NCBI RefSeq assembly: GCF_015277895.1
Contig: NZ_CP063815.1
Location: 2,728,001-2,792,000 of the forward strand
Length of the DNA: 64,000 bases
Direction of reading: 5' to 3'
Source of the DNA: Microbacterium abyssi
Lineage (GTDB): Bacteria > Actinomycetota > Actinomycetes > Actinomycetales > Microbacteriaceae
The notes beneath the pieces were generated by a model. That model saw nothing but the letters and a program-made list of their open reading frames with translations. It was not told the origin of the DNA and made no database searches. A program made the position numbers and the translations under genes. Below, in pieces: positions 52,507-61,935 of this stretch (positions are counted from its first letter, which is position 1; each line of letters starts with the position of its first letter).

Positions 52507-54219
52507 CTACGCCCGCGACTGCGGCCGCGTCGCACCCCGCGTGTCCAGCGCGAGCTCCTCCGCATCGATCGCGGTCATGAGCTCGCGCATCAGCTCCTCG
52601 TCGAGGTTGTCGGCGTCACGCTCCGCGAGCAGCACCTCGCGCCGCACGTGCAGCCAGCCCTTCGACAGCTCCACCAGGTCGTCATAGGAGGGGCGAGGCA
52701 TCGAATCCTCGACCTCCTGAGCACGATCGGTGTCCGTCTCGACCCGCGTCATCCTCGTCGCGAACAGGTCGAACGCTTTCATCTCGGCCTCGCCGTACTT
52801 CGCCGCCCACGCCTCGCGCTGCTCCGCCAGGAACGTCTTCCCGGCCTCGCGACTCCGAGCTCGCACGGCGGCCATCGCCGCAGCATCCGAATCGCGATCC
52901 GAATCACCGGCGACCCCCAACCGGCGGATCAGAACGGGCAGCGTCAGCCCCTGCAGCAGCAGGGTTGCAACCGTAACGATGAACGCCACCACGACGATCG
53001 CGTGCGCGGACTTCACATCGAGCGCCGCCAGATCAGAAGCGGCGAGCGCCGTCGCCAGCGTCACCACACCGCGCATCCCCGCCCACGAGATGACAGCGTT
53101 GTCCTTCCAGTCCAGCGCCGGTTCGGTCAGACGCCTCCGCATCTGCTCTTCGGTGAGCGGACGGCGCCCCGGGCCGCGCGCAGGAGACGCGAACCTCCCC
53201 GACGCGACCATCCGCTCCCACCGCCGCAACCGGCTCCGCTCCCGCCACCGCGCCCAGGCGTGCGCGGGATAGATGTAGAGCGGCCGCACCACCAGCACCG
53301 CGAGCAGCACCGCCCCCGACAGCCCCAGGATGTGCACCACCGACTCCGACCCCAGATCGCTCAGCACCCGGGGGAACTGCAGCCCGATGTATGCGAAGAC
53401 GAAGCTCTCCAGCAGCAGGTCGGCCGACAGCCACAGCGGCGCCTCCTGCTGCCTGGTCGTGTAATCCGTGCGCGGAGCGTTGAACCCGACGTACAGCCCC
53501 ATCGCGACCACCGCGAGCACACCCGAACCGCCCAGGTGCTCGGCGATCGCATACGCCCCGAACGGCACGAGCAGCCCGAACGTCCCGATCACCACGGGAT
53601 CGGCCACCCGCATGCGCAGCTGGTGCAGCACGATGCCGAACACCAGCCCGACCACGACCCCGACGACAACCGCGACGACGAACTGCCAGATGCCGTCCCA
53701 CACTGTGAGCGTCGCCCCCGCGATCACCGCGGCGAACACCCGATACAGCGTCAGCGAGGTCGCATCGTTGATGAGGCTCTCCCCCGACAGCACCGTCATG
53801 ACGCGTCTCGGCAGCCCGAGCCTCCGGCCGATCGCGGCTGCGGACACCGCATCCGGCGGCGCCACGATCGCGCCCAGCAGCAGTGCGCCAGGCAGCGTGA
53901 GCGCCGGCATGATCAGCCACGCCACGAGTCCGACCACGGCGGTCGTGATCAGCACCAGCCAGATCCCGAGTCTGCGGATCTGCGGCAGGCTGCGCTTGAA
54001 CCCGACGAACGACACATCCAGCGCCGCCGAGTACAGCAGCGGCGGAAGCACCAGATTCAGCAGCAGATGCCCGTCGATCTCGATCTCGGGGACGAACGGC
54101 AGGAAGGATGCCGCGAGCGCCACGACCGTGACCAGCAAGGGTGCCGGCCACCCCCGCCATCGTGCGATGGCCGCCACGACCACAGCACCGACGAGCACAT
54201 AGAAGAAGGTGGCGTCCAT
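52507..54219 (-). CDS. Na+/H+ antiporter, CPA1 family
   Basis: 570 residues. About 12 helices in the first 420 residues. FLPFVPEIEIDGHLLLNLVLPPLLYSAA is the CPA1 helix region, GAIVAPPDAVSAAAIGRRLG contains the ion-binding PPD (cf. the ND/PDA motif), and SGESLINDATSLTLYRVF and WAGMRGVVTLATALA are also conserved. A cytoplasmic helical C-terminus (KTFLAEQREAWAAKYGEAEM) may be regulatory. Exchanges Na+ or K+ for protons. Stand-alone, divergent from the next gene. Confidence 0.93.
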   Translation of the reverse strand: MDATFFYVLVGAVVVAAIARWRGWPAPLLVTVVALAASFLPFVPEIEIDGHLLLNLVLPPLLYSAALDVSFVGFKRSLPQIRRLGIWLVLITTAVVGLVAWLIMPALTLPGALLLGAIVAPPDAVSAAAIGRRLGLPRRVMTVLSGESLINDATSLTLYRVFAAVIAGATLTVWDGIWQFVVAVVVGVVVGLVFGIVLHQLRMRVADPVVIGTFGLLVPFGAYAIAEHLGGSGVLAVVAMGLYVGFNAPRTDYTTRQQEAPLWLSADLLLESFVFAYIGLQFPRVLSDLGSESVVHILGLSGAVLLAVLVVRPLYIYPAHAWARWRERSRLRRWERMVASGRFASPARGPGRRPLTEEQMRRRLTEPALDWKDNAVISWAGMRGVVTLATALAASDLAALDVKSAHAIVVVAFIVTVATLLLQGLTLPVLIRRLGVAGDSDRDSDAAAMAAVRARSREAGKTFLAEQREAWAAKYGEAEMKAFDLFATRMTRVETDTDRAQEVEDSMPRPSYDDLVELSKGWLHVRREVLLAERDADNLDEELMRELMTAIDAEELALDTRGATRPQSRA

Positions 54220-54285
54220 GCGAAAAAGACTAACGGCGCGCTGTCATGGGGAATGCCCGCAACTCGTGAGCAGTTGCACCGGACG

Positions 54286-55332
54286 ATGACTGCTGCAGCC
54301 CCCGCCCTGTCCGTGCTCGACCTCGTTCCGGTGCGCACCGGCCAGACCAGCGCCGAGGCCATCGCCTCCTCCCTGTCGCTCGCCGAGATCGCCGATCGCC
54401 TCGGCTACCGCCGCTACTGGTTCGCCGAGCACCACAACATGCCGGCCGTGGCATCCACCACTCCCCCGGTCCTCATCGCCGCGGCCGCCTCGCGCACGGA
54501 GACGATGCGCCTGGGCTCCGGCGGCGTGATGCTCCCGAACCACGCGCCGCTCATCGTCGCCGAGCAGTTCGCCGCCCTCGAGGCGATCGCGCCGGGCCGC
54601 ATCGACCTCGGCCTCGGCCGCGCGCCAGGCAGCGACCCGGTCATCACCCAGCTGCTGCGGGGCTCGGGCACGACGAGCGATGTCGAGCAGTTCCCCCGCC
54701 ACGTGCAGGACATCTCGCTGCTCCTGGGCGGCGAGGGCGCCACCGTCCGCTTCACCTCCGGCGGCGAGTACAACGTCCACTCGACACCGGCAGCGGTCGG
54801 CACTCCCGAGGTGTGGCTGCTCGGCTCGAGCGACTACTCGGCGCAGCTCGCGGCATCCCAGGGCCTGCCCTACGTCTTCGCCAACCACTTCTCCGGCCAG
54901 GGACTCGAACGCGCGCTCGACCTGTACCGCACCGGCTACCAGCCGAGCGAAGCCCACCCCGAACCGCGTACGTTCCTGACCGTGAACGCCGTCGCCTCTC
55001 CCACCGCCGAGGAGGCGGAGGCCCGCGCGCTCCCACAGCTGCGCATGATGGCCCGCCTGCGCCTGAACAAGCCGCTCATCGCCCTCGAGACGGTCGAGGA
55101 GGCACTCGCCGCCGCCACGGACCCCGCGACCGAACAGGTCATCGAGGCCGCCCGTTCACGCTGGTTCGTCGGCACCGGATCGTCCGTCGCGACGGAGCTG
55201 CGCGAGTTCGCGGCGAAGTTCGGCGTCGACGAGGTCATGCTGTCCCCCGTGGCCGGCGCGTACGAGTCCGAATCGATGGATGCCGCGACCGGCCGCGCCC
55301 AGACCCTGGAGCTCGTCGCCGCCGCTCTGTGA
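54286..55332 (+). CDS. LLM-class flavin-dependent oxidoreductase (luciferase-like)
   Basis: 348 residues from MTAAAPALSVLDLVPVRTGQ. GYRRYWFAEHHNMPAVASTT, LGSGGVMLPNHAPLIVAEQF and PGRIDLGLGRAPGSDP are the hallmarks of the group with the YhbW/YceB-type MsnO8 proteins. Uses reduced flavin to oxidise a small substrate; the substrate is unknown. An ATG 11 codons earlier (54253) is an alternative start; neither has a good ribosome site. The frame upstream is open far into the antiporter antisense, which is not coding. Confidence 0.9.
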   Translation: MTAAAPALSVLDLVPVRTGQTSAEAIASSLSLAEIADRLGYRRYWFAEHHNMPAVASTTPPVLIAAAASRTETMRLGSGGVMLPNHAPLIVAEQFAALEAIAPGRIDLGLGRAPGSDPVITQLLRGSGTTSDVEQFPRHVQDISLLLGGEGATVRFTSGGEYNVHSTPAAVGTPEVWLLGSSDYSAQLAASQGLPYVFANHFSGQGLERALDLYRTGYQPSEAHPEPRTFLTVNAVASPTAEEAEARALPQLRMMARLRLNKPLIALETVEEALAAATDPATEQVIEAARSRWFVGTGSSVATELREFAAKFGVDEVMLSPVAGAYESESMDAATGRAQTLELVAAAL

Positions 55333-55361
55333 GCGCCCCGCGTCGCCCTCGCTCGCATGCG

Positions 55362-55410
55362 GGATGCTTTTCGTCGGTCATGCGGCGCTCACAACCGACG
55401 AACAGCATCC
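55362..55410 (+). terminator. Long inverted repeat downstream of the LLM gene
   Basis: GGATGCTTTTCGTCGGT (55362-55378) and ACCGACGAACAGCATCC (55394-55410) form a 17-bp stem with one mismatch and a 15-nt loop, 30 bp after the stop. Probably a terminator, though the stem is unusually long and AT-richer than its surroundings. Confidence 0.55.
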
Positions 55411-55492
55411 AGCGTCTCCGGCCCGACGCGGCGGGGACTAGCCGGATCGCCCGCGCGCGGGTACGGTCGGCAGTGTCGGAAGGAGTTCGGTC

Positions 55493-55702
55493 ATGAGCAC
55501 CACACGGACACGCGGCCTCTGGGTCGCGCACGGCACGAACGGGGTCGTCGGCAGCATCCGGCATGAAGAGGACGATTACGTCGTCGTCATGGTCGGAGCG
55601 GATGCCGAGACCGGGCGCTACCCGAGTCTCGAAGTAGCCAAGGGCGCGCTGTACTCGCACATGCGCCCTGGCAGCTCCTGGCCCAGATATCAGGAACACT
55701 GA
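55493..55702 (+). CDS. Small conserved hypothetical protein, 69 aa
   Basis: MSTTRTRGLWVAHGTNGVVG, SIRHEEDDYVVVMVGADAET, GRYPSLEVAKGALYSHMRPG. A GGAAGGAG-type ribosome site lies eight or so bases upstream. Soluble, beta-rich. The pattern is that of a short actinobacterial protein of unknown function. It ends eight bases before the repeat element at 55711. Confidence 0.75.
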   Translation: MSTTRTRGLWVAHGTNGVVGSIRHEEDDYVVVMVGADAETGRYPSLEVAKGALYSHMRPGSSWPRYQEH

Positions 55703-55710
55703 CGGCCGCG

Positions 55711-55872
55711 GCTTCGACTCGCTTCGCTCGCTCAGCCCGTCTCGTCTTCGTCGCTGCGCGACTCCGCTCAACGACCGGTGACTGCGGTCATCCGCGTCGA
55801 ACGTGCACCCGCGGGTCGTTGAGCGAGCGCAGCGAGACGAAAGGCGCCCCGCGAGCCGGAGGCGAGTCGAAA
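55711..55872. repeat. REP-like palindromic element, intergenic copy
   Basis: 162 bp starting GCTTCGACTCGC and ending GCGAGTCGAAAC, imperfect inverted ends matching those of the element in cydD. Inside, CGCTCAACGACC and GGTCGTTGAGCGAGCGCAGC face each other. It occupies the gap between two convergent genes. No protein is encoded. The same GCAGCGAGACGAAA-type segments recur in both copies. Confidence 0.75.
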
Positions 55873-55898
55873 CGTCGCCTCCGTCCGCGGCATCCGCT

Positions 55899-56840
55899 TC
55901 AGGCCTCCGGCTCGCCGCTGATCAGCGCGCGCAGCCAGTCGCGCGCCTCGACGAAGACATCGTCGGCGTAGCGGTCCGGGTACTGCACGATCCGGCGGTC
56001 GGCGCGCGGGTACGACCCGAGGAACACCACGCGCGGGCTGAACCGGCGGATGCCGAGCAGCGCGTCGGCCATCCGCTCGTCGTGCACGTGGCCGTCCGCG
56101 TCGATCACGAACCGGTAGCGGCCCAGCGCATCGCCGATCGGACGCGACTCGATCAGCGACAGGTTGATGCCGCGCGTCGAGAACTGCTCGAGCATGTCGA
56201 GCAGAGCACCGGGGTGGTCGTGCGGCAGCTCGACGATCAGCGACGTCTTGTCGGCGCCGGTCGGATCGGGCGGCGTGGTCGTCCCGGTGACGAGCACGAA
56301 ACGCGTGACGGCGGAGGTGTTGTCGCCGATCTCGGATGCCAGCACATCGACGTCGTAGTGCTGCACAATGTTCGGCGGCGCGATGGCCGCCTGCGCGGGC
56401 GAGGAGCCGTCGAGCACGCCGATCGCGGATGCCACGTTGCTCGCGGCAGGGACATGGGAGTGGTTCGGCAGGTGCTCCCCCAGCCAGCCGTGGCACTGCG
56501 CGTACGCGACGGGATGCGCGGCGATCACCGAGACATCCTCGAGCTTCGTGCCCTGCGGTGCGACGAGCACGAAGTTCACGCGCACCAGGTACTCGCCGAT
56601 GATCCGGAGACCGGGGAGGGTGGCCAGAGCATCCTGCGTCGTCGAGACGCCGCCCTCGATGGAGTTCTCGATCGCGATCATGGCAGCGTGGCTGCGCCCC
56701 TCGAGGACGTCGGCGAGCGCCTCCCCGACGTTGTGGACGGGGCGCCAGTCCTGGCCGCGGGCCTCAGCGACCTGATCCAATGCCGCTTCGGTGAAAGTGC
56801 CCGCAGGGCCCAGATAGCTGTAGGTGCGCCGTTCAGTCAC
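55899..56840 (-). CDS. pheA: Prephenate dehydratase
   Basis: 313 residues from the GTG at 56838-56840. [20 protein letters not shown] starts the catalytic domain, [20 protein letters not shown] and [12 protein letters not shown] (TRF motif) complete it. A C-terminal ACT domain holds [20 protein letters not shown] (ESRP, phenylalanine-binding). Converts prephenate to phenylpyruvate in phenylalanine synthesis and is likely feedback-inhibited. Divergent from pgm. Confidence 0.96.
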   Translation of the reverse strand: MTERRTYSYLGPAGTFTEAALDQVAEARGQDWRPVHNVGEALADVLEGRSHAAMIAIENSIEGGVSTTQDALATLPGLRIIGEYLVRVNFVLVAPQGTKLEDVSVIAAHPVAYAQCHGWLGEHLPNHSHVPAASNVASAIGVLDGSSPAQAAIAPPNIVQHYDVDVLASEIGDNTSAVTRFVLVTGTTTPPDPTGADKTSLIVELPHDHPGALLDMLEQFSTRGINLSLIESRPIGDALGRYRFVIDADGHVHDERMADALLGIRRFSPRVVFLGSYPRADRRIVQYPDRYADDVFVEARDWLRALISGEPEA

Positions 56841-56924
56841 GCGTTTCACCTTAGCCCCGCGCGCGGAGAGGCGCGCGTGCGTCATCCGCGTGCGCGTGCG
56901 GCGAGATCGGGGCAGACTGTTCAC

Positions 56925-58568
56925 ATGACCAGCCGTGCCGGCCTCCCCGCGGAGGAAACTGACCTCATCGACGTCGACGCCCTCATCGCCGCGTACTACG
57001 ACCGGCATCCGGATCCGTCCGACCCGGCCCAGCGCGTCGTGTTCGGAACGAGCGGCCACCGCGGCTCGTCACTGACGGGCAGCTTCAACGAGAACCACAT
57101 CCTCGCGACCACGCAGGCGATCGTCGACTACCGCCGTTCGCAGGGGATCACCGGTCCCCTCTTCCTCGGCCGCGACACTCACGCCCTCTCCCTGCCTGCC
57201 GAGCGCAGCGCGATCGAGGTGCTCATCGCGAACGGCGTCGACCTCCGCGTCGACTCCCGCGACTCGTACGTGCCGACACCGGCGCTCAGCCACGCCATCC
57301 TCGCCCACAATCGGAACCTCGCCCCGGATGCCGCGGGCCGCGCCGACGGCATCGTCGTGACCCCCTCGCACAACCCGCCCCGCGACGGCGGCTTCAAGTA
57401 CAACCCGCCGCACGGCGGCCCGGCCGACACTGACGCCACCGGCTGGATCGCCGCCCGCGCCAACGAGCTCATCGAGGGCGGCATGGCGGGCGTGAAGGCC
57501 CAGAGCTTCGCCGACATCGACTGGGACGCGCTGCCGAGCTACGACTTCCGCGACGCGTACGTGCGCGATCTGCCGTCGATCATCGACGTGGATGCCATCA
57601 AGAGAGCCGGCGTCCGCATCGGCGCCGACCCCCTCGGAGGGGCGTCCGTCGACTACTGGGCACTCATCAAGGAGATGCACGGCCTTGAGCTCACCGTCGT
57701 GAACCCCGAGGTCGACCCGACCTGGCGCTTCATGACGCTGGACTGGGATGAGAAGATCCGGATGGATCCGTCGTCGCCGTCCGCGATGGCATCCCTCGTC
57801 GCCCGTCGCGGTGATTTCGATGTGCTCACCGGAAACGACGCCGACGCCGACCGGCACGGCATCGTGACGCCGGATGCCGGCCTCATGAACCCCAACCACT
57901 ACCTGGCTGTGGCGATCGACTACCTGTTCTCGCACCGCGCGGACTGGCCGCGGGATGCCGCGATCGGCAAGACCCTCGTCTCGTCGATGATCATCGACCG
58001 GGTCGCCGAGTCGCTGGGACGGCGCCTGCTGGAAGTGCCGGTCGGGTTCAAGTGGTTCGTGCCCGGACTGCTCGACGGTTCGGTGGCGTTCGGCGGCGAG
58101 GAGTCTGCTGGCGCGTCGTTCCTGCGCCGCGACGGCAGCGCGTGGACGACCGACAAGGACGGCATCCTGCTGTGCCTGCTCGCCGCCGAGATCATCGCCG
58201 TGACGGGCAAGTCGCCTTCGGAGCGCTACGCCGAACTCGAGAACGCGTTCGGGGCCTCCGCGTACCAGCGCGTCGATGCGCCCGCGACTCCCGAGCAGAA
58301 GGCGACTCTCGGCAAGCTCACGCCGGGTGCCGTCACCGCCACGACCCTCGCCGGCGAGGAAATCACCGTCAAGCTGTCGCACGCGCCCGGCAACGGCGCC
58401 GCGATCGGCGGTCTGAAGGTGCAGACCGAGCACGCATGGTTCGCCGCGCGTCCGTCCGGCACCGAGGACGTCTACAAGCTGTACGCCGAGAGCCTGAAGG
58501 GTCCCGAGCACCTCGCCGAAGTGCAGGACGAGGCGCGCGCCGTGGTGTCGGCGGCGCTGGAGGGCTGA
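56925..58568 (+). CDS. pgm: Phosphoglucomutase (alpha-D-glucose phosphate-specific)
   Basis: 547 residues. [20 protein letters not shown] at the N-terminus, catalytic serine in [20 protein letters not shown], metal loop [13 protein letters not shown], sugar loop [13 protein letters not shown] and phosphate loop [16 protein letters not shown]. Interconverts glucose 1- and 6-phosphate for glycogen and cell-wall sugar metabolism. Single gene; converges on the next cluster with 18 bp between stops. Confidence 0.97.
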   Translation: MTSRAGLPAEETDLIDVDALIAAYYDRHPDPSDPAQRVVFGTSGHRGSSLTGSFNENHILATTQAIVDYRRSQGITGPLFLGRDTHALSLPAERSAIEVLIANGVDLRVDSRDSYVPTPALSHAILAHNRNLAPDAAGRADGIVVTPSHNPPRDGGFKYNPPHGGPADTDATGWIAARANELIEGGMAGVKAQSFADIDWDALPSYDFRDAYVRDLPSIIDVDAIKRAGVRIGADPLGGASVDYWALIKEMHGLELTVVNPEVDPTWRFMTLDWDEKIRMDPSSPSAMASLVARRGDFDVLTGNDADADRHGIVTPDAGLMNPNHYLAVAIDYLFSHRADWPRDAAIGKTLVSSMIIDRVAESLGRRLLEVPVGFKWFVPGLLDGSVAFGGEESAGASFLRRDGSAWTTDKDGILLCLLAAEIIAVTGKSPSERYAELENAFGASAYQRVDAPATPEQKATLGKLTPGAVTATTLAGEEITVKLSHAPGNGAAIGGLKVQTEHAWFAARPSGTEDVYKLYAESLKGPEHLAEVQDEARAVVSAALEG

Positions 58569-58586
58569 ACGAGCGCCGGAGCGTCG

Positions 58587-60047
58587 TCAGTTCGACGATC
58601 CGACCGCACCCGCATACGGCAGCGGCCCCAGCGTCGTGATGTCGATCGGGCGACGTGGCTCGTCGACGCGGTACAGACCCTCATCCGCGGCGAAGAACAC
58701 CGGCGCGTCGGGGAAGACCAGATCGTCGGGAAGGGGCTCCTTGTCGGTCCAGCTGAAGAACGACCGCCCGAAGGTGTCACGGTCCTTGCGCCCATAGATG
58801 CTGAGGTCGCCGGCGGTGAGCGGACTCAGGATGCACCAGTGCACGCCGTCCTCCACCCAATAGGCCCGGTCGGAGAGCAGCGCCGACTGCCGGTCGTCGT
58901 CAGCGAAGACCCGGTCCCAGAAGTCATCGCCGAGTTCGCTGCCGTGCACGAGCGCCAGCAGGTCGTGCGCGTGCCATGCGGTGCTCGGCGCGACATCGGC
59001 CTCATTGTGCCAACCGGTCGCCGAGGCGAAGTATCCGGCAGGGGTTTGATACGACGCGTACGTCTGGAGACAGCGACGGCGGAACTCCGCGAGTTCGGGG
59101 TCGTCTCCCTCGGCTAGGACCTCATCGATGCCTCTCATGGTCAGTCCCATCCCGGCGATCAGCATCGGCGTGGTGGAAAGGCGCCGCACGTCGCCGTCGA
59201 CGTACCAGTAGCGGTGGTATCGGGTGAGATCGCGGTCATCCGTCCACGCGGAGCGCGCCACGTGGCGGCAGATACCGCGCGCCTCCTCGAGCAGGTCGCC
59301 TCGCTTGTAGCGCCGGGCGGCGAGCACCAGCGGGACCACCATCAACCCGTAGTACTCAGCGGGCTCGAGGATGCCGCCGCGTTCACGGTCCAACGCGACG
59401 CGGAAGGTGCCGACGCTGTCGCCATCGGGCACTCCGCGCACTGAGCACAGCCGGATGAGGTCATCGAGATCGTCCGCGATCTCGACGTCGTACCGATCAT
59501 CGCCGGAGAGCTCGGTGTAGAGCAGTTTCACCCACACCCGCGCGTACTCCTGGTTGCACGTGCCCCCGGGAGTCGGGCGCCCGCCACCGTACACCTCGCA
59601 CGCGCGCAGGTTCTCTCGTACGGCGTCGAAGATCTCTGCACGCTCGGCCTCGCTCAGGTATTCCCCTGCGTGCCGCATTCCCTCCAGCATCCCGATGCTG
59701 CCGACCATGTTGTGGATGAGACCGGATGTCGCCGATTCGCCGACCTGGAAGCCGATGTGCGCGTACTGCCCGTCGGCCTGGACGGTGCGCGCCTGGAACA
59801 ACACCATCCTGCGCCACAGGTCCAGCCCGCGCTCGTCGAATCGACGGCCGAGCGCCTCGCCGAAGGCCGCAGTGGCCGGGGCAGAGAACGCCTGGTGACC
59901 GCTGGTGAAGTCGAGGAAGGTGGCGGGGTTCGTGCCCCACACGCTGTGGTTGTGGAATCCGCGGATCTGACCCTGTTCGCCCACCCACGTACGCATCCAG
60001 CGGGCGAGCGATGCGACATCCGGGGCTTCTCTGTTCGAACCGGTCAT
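58587..60047 (-). CDS. Uncharacterised protein, probable (alpha/alpha)6-barrel
   Basis: 486 residues from MTGSNREAPDVASLARWMRT. Rich in Trp/Tyr/His and helical stretches: GFHNHSVWGTNPATFLDFTS, GGGRPTPGGTCNQEYARVWV, RYHRYWYVDGDVRRLSTTPM, TAWHAHDLLALVHGSE. This pattern suggests an alpha/alpha toroid as in many glycosidases and polysaccharide lyases, but I recognise no family. No signal peptide. Its ATG overlaps the ThuA-like gene stop by 4 bp; the operon context is carbohydrate catabolism. Confidence 0.7.
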   Translation of the reverse strand: MTGSNREAPDVASLARWMRTWVGEQGQIRGFHNHSVWGTNPATFLDFTSGHQAFSAPATAAFGEALGRRFDERGLDLWRRMVLFQARTVQADGQYAHIGFQVGESATSGLIHNMVGSIGMLEGMRHAGEYLSEAERAEIFDAVRENLRACEVYGGGRPTPGGTCNQEYARVWVKLLYTELSGDDRYDVEIADDLDDLIRLCSVRGVPDGDSVGTFRVALDRERGGILEPAEYYGLMVVPLVLAARRYKRGDLLEEARGICRHVARSAWTDDRDLTRYHRYWYVDGDVRRLSTTPMLIAGMGLTMRGIDEVLAEGDDPELAEFRRRCLQTYASYQTPAGYFASATGWHNEADVAPSTAWHAHDLLALVHGSELGDDFWDRVFADDDRQSALLSDRAYWVEDGVHWCILSPLTAGDLSIYGRKDRDTFGRSFFSWTDKEPLPDDLVFPDAPVFFAADEGLYRVDEPRRPIDITTLGPLPYAGAVGSSN

Positions 60048-60763
60048 CGGGATGAATCCTTCTCTCGTGAACGGTCGCGGGCGGCCCAGAGCAGCCCGCG
60101 GCGGATCATGGTGGCGGTCTCGGGCACGTCGAAGTCGGCCACCCGATGGCCGAGCGTGCAGACGAACACGCGCCCGGCGCCCCAGCGCCTTGTCCAGGTC
60201 ACCGGCATGCTGACGGGCTCCTGCCACTCCGAATCGGCGGTCGCGTCGAACACCGAGCGTGCAAGCACCGTGCTGTGGCTGTCGGAGAGTACCCAGTACT
60301 GCTCGGTGCAGACCTTGAAGTCGGCGAGCCCTTCGGTGATCTCGCCGTCGGTGGTCGGTGCGGGATCGATGGTGACGGTGTACTCCTGGAAGCCCTCGGG
60401 GTGATACAGGAACCGCCCGCCGACCATCCGCAGATAGGCCGGATTCGAGACGTTGGTTCCGATGATTCCGCCGTGCCAGCCGGCGAAGCCGGTGCCGCTT
60501 CGGACCGCGGCGACGATGTTCGACTCCTGGTCGGCGGTCAGGATGCCGCCCGACCAGCAGTGCATCACGAGATCGAATGATGCCACCCGCGCGGCCTCGT
60601 CGTAGACCGCGAGATCGTCGGCGATCTCGACACGGAACCCCGCATCGCGCAGTGCGGGAATGAACCGTTCGGTGGCGCCGACAGGATCGTGTCCGTCCCA
60701 GCCTCCGCGGACGACGAGCGCAGTGCGCACCAGGTTCCGTTCGTGCGTGCGAACGTGGCTCAT
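60044..60763 (-). CDS. ThuA-domain protein (trehalose-utilisation-like)
   Basis: 239 residues, class I glutamine-amidotransferase-like fold. RTALVVRGGWDGHDPVGATE, DLVMHCWSGGILTADQESNI, GTGFAGWHGGIIGTNVSNPA and the late RVFVCTLGHRVADFDVPETA are ThuA features. ThuA proteins act in keto-sugar catabolism in rhizobia. The start overlaps the dehydrogenase stop by 4 bp. Confidence 0.85.
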   Translation of the reverse strand: MSHVRTHERNLVRTALVVRGGWDGHDPVGATERFIPALRDAGFRVEIADDLAVYDEAARVASFDLVMHCWSGGILTADQESNIVAAVRSGTGFAGWHGGIIGTNVSNPAYLRMVGGRFLYHPEGFQEYTVTIDPAPTTDGEITEGLADFKVCTEQYWVLSDSHSTVLARSVFDATADSEWQEPVSMPVTWTRRWGAGRVFVCTLGHRVADFDVPETATMIRRGLLWAARDRSREKDSSR

Positions 60764-61824
60764 ACGATCATCTCCTGGTACCGGAACGGCGCCCCCGCCA
60801 CGAAGCGGCCGATCTCCTCCACGGCGTTCTGCCCCATCCGATGCAGCTCCTCCCCGAGGGATCCGGCGATGTGCGGTGTGAGCACGACATTCGGCAGCGA
60901 CCAGAGCTCGTGCCCGGGCGGCAGCGGCTCGGGATCGGTGACGTCGAGGATCGCCCTGATACGCCCGGTGCGCAGTTCGTCGACGAGGGCGTCCTGGTCT
61001 ACGACGCCACCTCTGGCAGTGTTCAGTAGCGTCGTCCCGTCGCGAAGGAGCGACAGCAGGCGCCGGTCGATCTGCCGCCGCGTCGCGGGGATCAGCGGCT
61101 GGTGGAGCGAGACGATGTCGGCCGCGGCGAACACCTCGTCCAACGACGCCCTCCGGACCCCCGTCTCAGCGGCGAGCGCCGGGGTGAGCTCAGGGCTGTA
61201 GACGAGAACATCGAAGTCGAACGGACGAAGACGCTCGATGAGGATGCGCGCCGTCTGCGAGAGTCCGACGATGCCCACAGTCCTGCGGTAATTGCCTGCG
61301 GCGATTCCGCCTTCACGGTCAGGCATCGTGCGGTCTGCGCGGAAGCGGCGGGCCGCGTCGAAGGCGCTCTTTCCGTCGAGAAGGATCATCGCCAGCGCGT
61401 ACTCGGCCACCGGGATCGCATTGATCGCGCGGGCATTGGCTGCGGTGAGGCCTCGCGCAGCCCACCCATCGATGTCATCCAGACAGGTTGACGCAATCCC
61501 GCCGAGGTAGACCAGTGCGCGCACGTTCGGAGCATCCGATGGCCGGATGCGAGGCGCGCCCCAACCGGCGATCACGACCTCCGCTTCCCTCAGCGCTCTG
61601 CGTGCACCGTCATCGAACGTGGTGATCACCGCCGTTGTGTCGATGGAGACGAGGGTGCGGAGCTCGTCGAGCATCTCCGGAGAGAACAACTGGTCGACGA
61701 GGGACGCGGGGCTCATCATGGCAACGGCGGATGGGCGGATGATCGGCTCCCTCTCGACGGCATGGGCACGTCTCAGAGGACGGCGTCGGTGCTCGGTCGT
61801 ATCGTGGAATTCATAACATATCAT
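60760..61824 (-). CDS. D-isomer-specific 2-hydroxyacid dehydrogenase
   Basis: Up to 354 residues. The Rossmann fold is visible as RRTVGIVGLSQTARILIERL (GxxxxA rather than the usual GxGxxG). The catalytic Arg is in LLNTARGGVVDQDALVDEL, the Glu in LDVTDPEPLPPGHELWSLPN and the His in VVLTPHIAGSLGEE. Oxidises or reduces a 2-hydroxy/2-keto acid with NAD(P). The start is uncertain: ATG at 61824 lies in an AT-rich, promoter-like stretch, while the ATG pair at 61719/61716 would cut into the first beta strand. First gene of a three-gene operon with ThuA and the unknown protein. Confidence 0.88.
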   Translation of the reverse strand: MICYEFHDTTEHRRRPLRRAHAVEREPIIRPSAVAMMSPASLVDQLFSPEMLDELRTLVSIDTTAVITTFDDGARRALREAEVVIAGWGAPRIRPSDAPNVRALVYLGGIASTCLDDIDGWAARGLTAANARAINAIPVAEYALAMILLDGKSAFDAARRFRADRTMPDREGGIAAGNYRRTVGIVGLSQTARILIERLRPFDFDVLVYSPELTPALAAETGVRRASLDEVFAAADIVSLHQPLIPATRRQIDRRLLSLLRDGTTLLNTARGGVVDQDALVDELRTGRIRAILDVTDPEPLPPGHELWSLPNVVLTPHIAGSLGEELHRMGQNAVEEIGRFVAGAPFRYQEMIV

Positions 61825-61840
61825 ACCAATTTTCGTAACC

Positions 61841-61869
61841 TTGTGCCTCCAGATCCTCCTACATACGAT
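61841..61869 (+). promoter_or_regulatory. Candidate promoter of the beta-helix protein gene
   Basis: TTGTGC (61841-61846), 17 bp, TACGAT (61864-61869). It points away from an AT-rich block (61811-61838, TCATAACATATCATACCAAT then TTTCGTAA), which stands out in this GC-rich DNA and is likely the shared control region of the two divergent units. No perfect palindrome is seen in the block. Confidence 0.5.
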
Positions 61870-61935
61870 GCATGTGTACGACTCGGAATGCGCTTTCCAA
61901 CGCTCGAGAAGAATACGACGGACAAGGAGATCTCA

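Noticed and set aside
52648-54252. Long plus-strand frame fused to the start of the LLM oxidoreductase
   Set aside because: Antisense to the antiporter with low-complexity Arg/His/Asp content; LLM homology begins near 54286.
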